Shown piece after piece: positions 1 through 4,750 of a stretch of DNA of 5,187 nt. The stretch's first letter is position 1. Each line of letters starts with the position of its first letter. This stretch comes from Flavipsychrobacter stenotrophus. Its GTDB lineage: Bacteria; Bacteroidota; Bacteroidia; Chitinophagales; Chitinophagaceae. The translations under genes were made by a program, and so were the position numbers. The stretch covers positions 1-5,187 of the forward strand of contig CANBTK010000212.1 of assembly GCA_947372365.1 (NCBI GenBank), given 5' to 3'. Under the pieces are notes generated by a model. That model saw only the letters and a list, made by a program, of their open reading frames with translations. It made no database searches and had not been told where the DNA came from.

Positions 1-116
1 CCATTAATGGCGGCATCAGCAGTAGAATGAACACAACAGCAAACGCAGCATAGCTATTCCCCTCCCAAAGGCTACTGTGTACCTACGTCTTTTCAATTGT
101 ATTGCATAACATAGAA

Positions 117-270
117 TGCGCCATAAGCTCTATCGGTTTGTAGTAGAAAAGGCCCCAAAAAGGCAATGCCCAGTATGGGCTATCCTATACAATACAACAT
201 CGGATAGCCATACAGGGCATTGTCAATAAAATTTAAAGGCTTACTACAAACCGACAGCCCCTCGGGCGCA
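117..270. repeat. 154-bp imperfect palindrome (long hairpin)
   Basis: Two 69-nt arms (117-185 and 202-270) face each other across a 16-nt centre (186-201). From outside inward, TGCGCC (117-122) pairs with GGCGCA (265-270). Ten poorly matching positions follow. TCGGTTTGTAGTA (133-145) then pairs perfectly with TACTACAAACCGA (242-254). An A/T-rich mismatched section comes next (146-163 against 223-241). The inner stem is 164-185 against 202-222, with one mismatch and one extra G. Equal arm lengths and three separate matched blocks make chance unlikely. It could be a MITE-like or REP-like dispersed element, a structured RNA, or an old inverted duplication. No flanking target duplication is evident and no transposase is nearby. 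Confidence 0.8.
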
Positions 271-410
271 AAGCACATGCCGGAAAATAACTTGTGGGTA
301 AAGGGTAGCTCAAAAAACGGGAGTAGCTACGCTGAGTATATATTTGTCTCCCAAAGCCCTATCCTGTTGATGCTGTTTTCTAATGCCCAACCTGCGTTAT
401 AGCATCTTGG

Positions 411-428
411 TGCGCAAAAATCTGCGCA
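411..428. repeat. Small hairpin TGCGCA / TGCGCA
   Basis: TGCGCA at 411-416 and again at 423-428, separated by AAAATC, gives a 6-bp stem with a 6-nt loop. Each arm is itself a palindrome. It lies about 105 nt beyond the hemW stop codon on the minus strand. No T-tract follows the stem on that strand, so calling it a terminator is weak. Confidence 0.4.
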
Positions 429-440
429 TACTCGCACTGG

Positions 441-494
441 CTTTTGCGCCTTCTTTGCAAACCCTTTGTGCCCTCTGCGTGAAACCCTCTTGCA
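441..494. repeat. Degenerate CTTTGCG-type intergenic repeat
   Basis: The plus strand shows five imperfect units of about 10-13 nt: CTTTTGCGCCTT, CTTTGCAAACC, CTTTGTGCCCT, CTGCGTGAAACC and CTCTTGC. From general knowledge, similar runs (CCTTTGTGTCTTTGCGGTGAAAC and kin) are scattered between genes in many bacterial genomes, including Bacteroidetes, and their function is unclear. The element begins about 40 nt past the hemW stop, so on the minus strand it would lie in the hemW 3' untranslated region. Membership in that family is by resemblance and was not tested by alignment. Confidence 0.5.
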
Positions 495-533
495 GGAATT
501 CGCTGTTAACTGGTGTAAACCTGATTGGGGGAC

Positions 534-1712
534 TTATGAGAAAAACAAATCGGAGGCTATTTTGTCGGCAAATAGTTTTCCGCTGTTGGTAACTGTTAGC
601 ACAAGGTTGGTTTTTTGCACCAGCCCACGGTTTATCATGCCTTTGATGTTCTTTTCCACCTCTTCGGCATATCCACCGCCCCAGCGGCTGGTAATATAGC
701 CAAGGTCGCAGCCCCACATTGTGCGCAGCGAGGTCATAATATATTCATTTAGCTGCTGTGTGGTTGTCAGAACCTCCACCTCGGTGGGCAGTTCTTTGCC
801 AGTTAACAGGCTATCGGTGTATATAGCGTTGTTGCTGATGTTGGATTTGCGCGAGTGCCCATTGAATGAATGCGCTGATGGGCCTATACCTAAATAATGA
901 TGCCCAAGCCAGTAATTAGTGTTATGTATGGCATGCTTCCCGGGCAGGGCCAGGTTAGATATTTCGTAATGGTCAAAGCCATTATTGGCGGCAAACTCCA
1001 TTAGCAGTTCAAATTGCCCGGCAGCCTGCTCGCTATCTACAGGTGCCGATTTATTTTTAAGAATGGCATGGTGCAGGGCGGTCTTGTCTTCCACTGTTAG
1101 CGCGTAAGCTGAAAAGTGAGGCACCTGCAATTCGCGCACCTTGTTAAGGTTGCCCTTCCATCCCTCATCTTTAAGCCCGGGCGTGCCATATATCAGGTCA
1201 ATGCTGAGGTTAGGGTAGCCGGCATCCTGGGCGGCTTTAATAGCGTAGTCTGCCTGTTGTGCTGTATGTGCCCTTTTCATGTAAAGCAGGTCATTATCGT
1301 GGAACGACTGTATGCCTATACTCAAACGGTTAACAGGGGTTGTTTTTAGCCCCTTTAAGTAGGCTGCGCTCAGGTCGTCAGGGTTTGCCTCAAGCGTACA
1401 CTCTGTAAGCCCGTTAACAGGGAAGTATTTGTAGATTGCATCAATCAGGGTATTGATCTCATCGGCATGCAGCAGCGACGGCGTGCCCCCGCCAAAATAT
1501 ATGGTAGACAACGGTATGCCTTGCAGGTAATCGCGCTGCAATTCAATTTCTGCCAGCATAGCCTTTACAAGGTTGCCTTTATTTTTCAGTGAAACCGAAA
1601 AATGAAAGTTGCAGTAAACGCAGGCTTGTTTGCAAAAGGGTATATGCAAATAGATGCCTGCAGTTTGGGGCTGCGCAATATTGCTGGGGCCTAGCGGCAA
1701 TTGGTTTTCCAT
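534..1712 (-). CDS. hemW: HemW, radical SAM family heme chaperone
   Basis: HemW proteins are related to the oxygen-independent coproporphyrinogen III oxidase HemN. Characterised members bind heme and are thought to deliver it to target proteins instead of decarboxylating coproporphyrinogen. The cytosolic 392-residue product has the radical-SAM cluster motif C27-x3-C31-x2-C34 followed by N35-F36, without the extra cysteine that HemN carries after the motif. It also has GGGTPS (74-79), SIGIQSF (131-137), DLIYGTPG (172-179), YEISN (249-253), GIGPSAHSF (275-283) and a HemN_C-like tail from about 310. HNTNYW (263-268) fits the HNxxYW heme-binding motif of HemW, which supports HemW over HemN. The length is slightly above the usual 375-380 because about 17 residues precede AGIYLHIPF. 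I kept this ATG because it is the only nearby start and a minus-7 box lies just upstream. It is divergent from the DUF4271 gene. Many databases label such genes hemN or putative coproporphyrinogen oxidase. Confidence 0.95.
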   Translation of the reverse strand: MENQLPLGPSNIAQPQTAGIYLHIPFCKQACVYCNFHFSVSLKNKGNLVKAMLAEIELQRDYLQGIPLSTIYFGGGTPSLLHADEINTLIDAIYKYFPVNGLTECTLEANPDDLSAAYLKGLKTTPVNRLSIGIQSFHDNDLLYMKRAHTAQQADYAIKAAQDAGYPNLSIDLIYGTPGLKDEGWKGNLNKVRELQVPHFSAYALTVEDKTALHHAILKNKSAPVDSEQAAGQFELLMEFAANNGFDHYEISNLALPGKHAIHNTNYWLGHHYLGIGPSAHSFNGHSRKSNISNNAIYTDSLLTGKELPTEVEVLTTTQQLNEYIMTSLRTMWGCDLGYITSRWGGGYAEEVEKNIKGMINRGLVQKTNLVLTVTNSGKLFADKIASDLFFS

Positions 1713-1716
1713 TTGG

Positions 1717-1724
1717 CAAATTTA
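1717..1724 (-). promoter_or_regulatory. Minus-7 box TAAATTTG for hemW
   Basis: Read on the minus strand, TAAATTTG matches the Bacteroidetes minus-7 consensus TAnnTTTG exactly. Only four bases (CCAA) separate it from the hemW ATG, so transcription would begin at or very near the start codon and leave almost no leader. No clear TTG minus-33 element lies at the usual distance upstream, which lowers confidence. Confidence 0.55.
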
Positions 1725-1850
1725 GGCCAGTATGCCCCATAAAGTACCGATACCCGGTAATAGCTGGTTTTTCTTCGCTGCAGAATGATGCCGCTTTACC
1801 CAGTTTGGGTGATTTATTGGCTTACAGTTCCTAATAAGCCGCTAATCAGT

Positions 1851-1858
1851 TAGTTTTG
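1851..1858 (+). promoter_or_regulatory. Minus-7 box TAGTTTTG for the DUF4271-hemD pair
   Basis: TAGTTTTG matches TAnnTTTG exactly and ends nine bases before the ATG at 1868. Its last three bases form a TTG that could be misread as the start codon of the gene. Because the box would lie upstream of the transcript, it argues for the ATG at 1868. The minus-33 region holds only a weak TTC (1828-1830) at about the right spacing of 20 nt. Confidence 0.5.
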
Positions 1859-1867
1859 CGCTTTGTG

Positions 1868-2743
1868 ATGCGCTACCTCCGTTTTTTATTGTTGTTAGTC
1901 CTGTTGGCCAGCGGTGGTATCGCCACAGCCAGGGTTAGTTTGCTTAAATACGGGCTTACAACAGTAGCTGACAGCGCTTCGCTGAGGATTGGCACTATGC
2001 GCCTGCTGGATAGTGCTATAACGCACAACCCCATGATGGCCACGCAGGTTATTGTAAGCGATATCCAGCAGCCACACCCGTTTACGTCGCAGTCGGCCGA
2101 TTTCTACCTCTTGCTTTTCCTGTGCCTGATGCTGGGTATTATACGCTTTGTTGATGAGCGGTACTTCTACAACTTGTGGGCTGCCTTCTGGAACCCAATG
2201 CTCAGCAACCGGCAACTGAAAGACCAGCTACAGAGCGCTGGCCTACCCAATTTTTTAATGAATATATTTTTCACTATTGCTGAGGGTGCTTACATATACT
2301 ATGTTGTTAAGTTATTTACGCCCCACCATTCGGGCGTTATACCCTCGTCTTTGTTGATTATCATGCTTATTGCAGGCACTGCACTCATATACCTGGCAAA
2401 ATACACAGCCATCAAGTTTAGTGGCTGGGCCTTCAGGGTAGAGGGGGTTACGGAGCATTACCTGTTCAACGTATTCCTTATCAACAAAATACTGGCTATG
2501 GTGCTCATACCCTTCATCATAGTACTGGCATTTGCCGATGCTAACATTGCACAGCAGATAGTTATTATATCTTTTGTAGTATCGGGCGTGCTGCTGCTGA
2601 ACAGGTACATAAGGTCGTGGCAGGTATTTGGGTCGTTTTTCCAATATAGTAAATTCCATTTTTTTATGTACCTTTGCGCCTCGGAAATATTGCCATTGGC
2701 GGTTCTGATGAAATTGTTGGTCAAGGGGCTGATGTTTTATTAG
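1868..2743 (+). CDS. DUF4271 family integral membrane protein
   Basis: This 291-residue protein is predicted to sit in the inner membrane, and its biochemical role is unknown. An N-terminal hydrophobic segment (about 4-20), possibly a signal peptide, is followed by a polar stretch (about 22-76). Further membrane segments lie near 79-93, 131-149, 160-178, 205-223, 229-245 and 264-288. The C-terminal SKFHFFMYLCASEILPLA (261-278) and the IKFSGWAF region (182-189) fit my memory of conserved DUF4271 motifs. It is followed 51 bp later by a HemD-family gene in the same direction, an arrangement I recall as recurrent across Bacteroidetes, so the pair is probably one operon. I chose ATG 1868. In-frame TTG 1856 and GTG 1865 are possible, but TTG 1856 lies within the minus-7 box and would add four residues. 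The family assignment is from motif memory and was not tested by a profile search. Confidence 0.82.
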   Translation: MRYLRFLLLLVLLASGGIATARVSLLKYGLTTVADSASLRIGTMRLLDSAITHNPMMATQVIVSDIQQPHPFTSQSADFYLLLFLCLMLGIIRFVDERYFYNLWAAFWNPMLSNRQLKDQLQSAGLPNFLMNIFFTIAEGAYIYYVVKLFTPHHSGVIPSSLLIIMLIAGTALIYLAKYTAIKFSGWAFRVEGVTEHYLFNVFLINKILAMVLIPFIIVLAFADANIAQQIVIISFVVSGVLLLNRYIRSWQVFGSFFQYSKFHFFMYLCASEILPLAVLMKLLVKGLMFY

Positions 2744-2794
2744 ATATTTATCCAGAATAAACAACCTTTCAAAAAAATACCGAGATCCTAGATT

Positions 2795-3601
2795 ATGGCA
2801 AAAGTTGTTAGTTCAAAAAAGAAAATTGCTGAAAAAAAGGAAATTAAGGTTAATAGCATTCTCATCACTCAGCCTCGCCCCGAGACTGATAAGTCGCCCT
2901 ATTTTGAACTAGCCAAAAAATTTGATATAACTGTTGATTTTCACGCTTTTATAAGGGTTGAAGGGCTTTCGGGCAAAGAGTTCAGGAAACAACGCGTAGA
3001 TATCACCGAATATACTGCGATAGTGTTTACGAGCAGGAGCGCAGTAGACCACTTTTTCAGGATTTGCGAAGAACTGAAGGTAAAAGTATCGCAGGAAATG
3101 AAATATTTCTGTATCACTGAAGCGGTAGCCCTTTACCTGCAGAAATTTATATTGTACCGCAAAAGGAAAGTATTCTTTTCGGCAGATGGCACTACTGCCG
3201 GCCTGCTGGAGATTATAGGCAAGCACAAAAACAACGAGAAATTCATACTCCCGCTTTCTGATAGCGCGAAGAACGACATTGCGCAATTCATGATAAAGCA
3301 CAATGTAAAATATACCGAAGCCGCGCTTTACCGTACCGTGTCTAACGATATTACGACCGTTATGTCCACAGGCTACGACATGATAGTATTTTTTAGCCCA
3401 TACAGCGTTCAGACCTTATTTGAGCACTATCCTCAATTCACTCAGAACGGCACTCTTATAGGCGCATTTGGCCCTACCACATCGAAGGCGGTAGAAGACA
3501 GTGGCCTAAGGCTGGATATCAAAGCCCCTGCACCCAATTCGCCATCAATGGTGGCTGCATTAGAGCTCTTCCTGGTAAGTGTAAAGCAACCGTCTAAGTA
3601 A
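2795..3601 (+). CDS. hemD: Uroporphyrinogen-III synthase family (HemD/HEM4) protein
   Basis: HemD closes and inverts the fourth ring of hydroxymethylbilane to give uroporphyrinogen III in the cytosol. The 268-residue product has the two-lobed HEM4 pattern: SILITQPRP at 21-29, IVFTSRSAVDHFF at 76-88, FFSPYSV at 199-205, GAFGPTTSKAVEDSGL at 223-238 and a final APxPNSPSM at 244-252. The LYRTV segment (Y179) matches the place where family members carry a conserved tyrosine. KSPYFELA (33-40) and LYRKRKVFF (120-128) are typical of the Bacteroidetes subgroup found beside DUF4271. A lysine-rich leader (about 1-18) precedes the domain and the first ATG is the only good start. No promoter box lies in the 51-bp gap after the DUF4271 gene, which suggests cotranscription. 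The context lacks other heme-synthesis genes, so enzymatic activity is inferred from family only and the symbol is provisional. Confidence 0.85.
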   Translation: MAKVVSSKKKIAEKKEIKVNSILITQPRPETDKSPYFELAKKFDITVDFHAFIRVEGLSGKEFRKQRVDITEYTAIVFTSRSAVDHFFRICEELKVKVSQEMKYFCITEAVALYLQKFILYRKRKVFFSADGTTAGLLEIIGKHKNNEKFILPLSDSAKNDIAQFMIKHNVKYTEAALYRTVSNDITTVMSTGYDMIVFFSPYSVQTLFEHYPQFTQNGTLIGAFGPTTSKAVEDSGLRLDIKAPAPNSPSMVAALELFLVSVKQPSK

Positions 3602-3629
3602 GTTTCAATCAATGACTCAATTCTGTAAT

Positions 3630-3751
3630 GGCCCAATAGTATTGGAGCCCACGAGCCGTTTATTAGCCGTTCGTGTAACGGAGCATTATAACTGTGCGTC
3701 ATTAAGCAATTGTGTCATTTTTTCGCCGTTGTTGGTGTTATTCCCAACAAC
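3630..3751. repeat. Cluster of small inverted repeats after hemD
   Basis: The 287-bp spacer (3602-3888) holds no supportable gene but has several dyads. CCAATA/TATTGG (3633-3645) is flanked by GGC and GCC and gives a bulged stem across 3630-3649. CCGTT/AACGG (3667-3671 with 3677-3681) is an alternative to CACGA/TCGTG (3650-3654 with 3671-3675). GTTGTTGG/CCAACAAC (3728-3735 with 3744-3751) has an 8-nt loop. GCCGTT occurs four times (3655, 3666, 3726 and 3800). None of the stems is followed by a T-run on the plus strand, so they are poor intrinsic terminators. They may shape a 3' untranslated region or be remnants of repeats. Confidence 0.45.
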
Positions 3752-3792
3752 CATCGGGACGTATTCTATTCATCGCAACCAGTAAGTATTGG

Positions 3793-3836
3793 ATATTATG
3801 CCGTTGTAAGTGAGTGCGGCAACAGTGTCATAATAT
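3793..3836. repeat. Dyad ATATTATG/CATAATAT upstream of the DUF6624-like gene
   Basis: ATATTATG (3793-3800) is the exact reverse complement of CATAATAT (3829-3836). Inside lies a second match, GTTG (3803-3806) with CAAC (3820-3823), around a 13-nt loop. The right arm ends about 20 nt before the minus-7 box at 3856, where a minus-33 element would be expected, and TTTC follows it. It could be an operator for the next gene or a weak terminator for the preceding operon. Confidence 0.45.
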
Positions 3837-3855
3837 TTTCCGCAGTCGATTTTAG

Positions 3856-3863
3856 TAGTTTTG
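3856..3863 (+). promoter_or_regulatory. Minus-7 box TAGTTTTG for the DUF6624-like gene
   Basis: TAGTTTTG is an exact match to TAnnTTTG and the same octamer as the box at 1851. It ends 25 nt before the ATG at 3889, which gives a leader of roughly 20 nt. The leader is A/T-rich (AATTTAAAATACACC) without a Shine-Dalgarno sequence, as is usual in this phylum. No good TTG minus-33 element is visible. Confidence 0.55.
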
Positions 3864-3888
3864 TGTTAGTAATTTAAAATACACCACT

Positions 3889-4545
3889 ATGAAATTTCAT
3901 CTGCTGCCTTTTGCTTTACTGTTGTTCAGCTTCGCTTCTGTCGCGCAGCAGACGGGCCACCTACCTGTTACTAAAACAATAAAAGATAGCCTGAAAAAGG
4001 AATTGCAGGCAATGGGTGTTGAAGACCAGCGATACCGCTGGCAATTGATGTATGGCGAACTTGACCCACAAAAACTTGCCGAGCTCCGGAGCCAACCAAC
4101 GGATAGCCAGAACAGGCGGATGAGCAATGTTATGAAGGGTAGGGTGGGCATTACCCGGGCACAAAAAGATTCATTGTGGGCCTACCAGGGTGCAATAGAT
4201 TCCGCTAACTTCATCAGGCTTTCGGGCATCATCAAAAAGTATGGCTTCCCTAAAAAGTATATTGATGAATGGAAGGTGGCCACTATACTACTCCATAACT
4301 CCCCACTGATGAGCGATGACTTTTTTATGGTGCTGAAAGGCGAAGTGCTTGCAGGAAATTTATCAGCAATGGAATATGCGAAAATGCACGACCGTGTGCG
4401 GAGCGACCGGCACCTGCCGCAATTATACTGCGTAAGCGAACAATGGGATACAGTAACCAAAACCGCAAAAATAGCCACCCCCATTAACCCCGAAGCCACC
4501 AACAAAGCCAGAAAGGAGATTGGGCTTAAAAAGTGGAAGGGTTAA
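3889..4545 (+). CDS. Exported protein resembling the DUF6624 family
   Basis: This 218-residue protein has no known function. A clear Sec signal peptide (MKFHLLPFALLLFSFASVA, cleavage likely after A19 before QQ) sends it to the periplasm or beyond. There is no lipobox cysteine and no second membrane segment. The mature part shows a pattern I associate with DUF6624: DQRYR (46-50), D104-x2-N107 leading into LSGIIKKYGFP (111-121), LLHN (134-137), DR (168-169), LPQLY (176-180), then PINPEATNKARKEIGL (198-213). The usual QHAD-like segment is altered to HNSPLMSDD, so this may be a divergent member. The gene has its own minus-7 box and stands apart from both neighbours by over 200 bp, so it is probably a single-gene unit. 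The family call rests on motif memory. The signal peptide and the ORF itself are secure. Confidence 0.72.
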   Translation: MKFHLLPFALLLFSFASVAQQTGHLPVTKTIKDSLKKELQAMGVEDQRYRWQLMYGELDPQKLAELRSQPTDSQNRRMSNVMKGRVGITRAQKDSLWAYQGAIDSANFIRLSGIIKKYGFPKKYIDEWKVATILLHNSPLMSDDFFMVLKGEVLAGNLSAMEYAKMHDRVRSDRHLPQLYCVSEQWDTVTKTAKIATPINPEATNKARKEIGLKKWKG

Positions 4546-4556
4546 CCATGTTCTTT

Positions 4557-4568
4557 TTTCAATTGAAA
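4557..4568. repeat. 12-bp palindrome TTTCAATTGAAA
   Basis: This perfect 12-bp palindrome begins 12 nt after the stop codon of the DUF6624-like gene, just after a T-run (4554-4559). A partial copy, CAATTGAA, follows about 11 nt downstream (near 4572-4579). It could be a regulator site or chance in A/T-rich DNA. It has no loop and is not a standard terminator. Confidence 0.35.
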
Positions 4569-4695
4569 CATCACAATTGAAGCACCCAACCATTAAGGCA
4601 TAAAGTACCCACAATAATGCATTCATTCAGCACTCTTATCCGTGCGATTGCGGATTATAATTGAGCCAATTAAATTTCCATTTATTCAGCAACCT

Positions 4696-4727
4696 CATTG
4701 AGCCATCGAGCCATTCAGCCATTGCGC
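4696..4727. repeat. Four-unit tandem 8-mer (CATTGAGC type)
   Basis: Four 8-bp units follow each other without gaps: CATTGAGC (4696), CATCGAGC (4704), CATTCAGC (4712) and CATTGCGC (4720). Each differs from the consensus CATTGAGC by at most one base. Isolated related 8-mers lie upstream (CATTCAGC at 4624, AATTGAGC near 4659). The array ends 11 nt before the minus-7 box of the DUF255 gene and covers its minus-33 region. Confidence 0.65.
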
Positions 4728-4738
4728 AATTATTGATT

Positions 4739-4746
4739 TACCTTTG
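4739..4746 (+). promoter_or_regulatory. Minus-7 box TACCTTTG for the DUF255 gene
   Basis: TACCTTTG matches TAnnTTTG exactly and is separated from the ATG at 4751 by CCCC. The four-base gap equals that of the hemW box and implies a leaderless or nearly leaderless message. The nearest TTG (4722-4724) is only 14 nt upstream, short for the usual spacing of about 19 nt. Confidence 0.55.
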
Positions 4747-4750
4747 CCCC

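Larger units (their letters stand above)
1..533. other. Gene-poor left end, no supported CDS
   Basis: No reading frame here has both a believable start and protein-like content over a useful length. The stretch contains the 154-bp palindrome at 117-270, a small hairpin at 411-428 (TGCGCA, six-base loop, TGCGCA) and a CTTTGCG-type repeat at 441-494. On the minus strand, the reading direction of hemW, two short open stretches (about 180-326 and about 310-400) read in different frames and look somewhat protein-like, so a decayed gene or a dispersed element is possible. At the extreme left, a minus-strand frame reads hydrophobic (SYAAFAVVFILLLMPPLM) and runs off the edge. It may be the signal segment of a gene outside the window but is too short to call. 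Confidence 0.6.

Noticed and set aside
1..38. Minus-strand ATG preceded by GGGAGGGG, reading MLRLLLCSFYC
   Set aside because: It stops after 11 codons. A second, hydrophobic frame overlaps it but has no good start and leaves the window, so neither can be called a gene.
220..402. Plus-strand 60-codon open frame
   Set aside because: Its start lies in the right arm of the palindrome, there is no promoter box or recognisable motif, and it overlaps more protein-like minus-strand readings.
397..717. Minus-strand 106-codon open frame overlapping the end of hemW
   Set aside because: It is in another frame inside the well-supported hemW coding region and is rich in arginine and other residues typical of an out-of-frame reading.
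2669..2676. TACCTTTG inside the DUF4271 gene, a possible internal promoter for hemD
   Set aside because: The octamer encodes the conserved Tyr-Leu-Cys of the family motif, lacks a minus-33 TTG, and would leave a leader of over 110 nt, so coincidence is more likely.
2312..2764. Minus-strand 150-codon open frame opposite the DUF4271 gene
   Set aside because: It is antisense to a membrane protein with clear family motifs, and its composition fits an antisense reading.
3442..3702. Minus-strand 86-codon open frame across the end of hemD
   Set aside because: Most of it is antisense to hemD, and it has no motif or promoter box.
4531..4560. Possible terminator after the DUF6624-like gene (GGTTAACC then a T-run)
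   Set aside because: The dyad has no loop and only four base pairs per side, and bases intervene before the T-run. I could not draw a stable stem.
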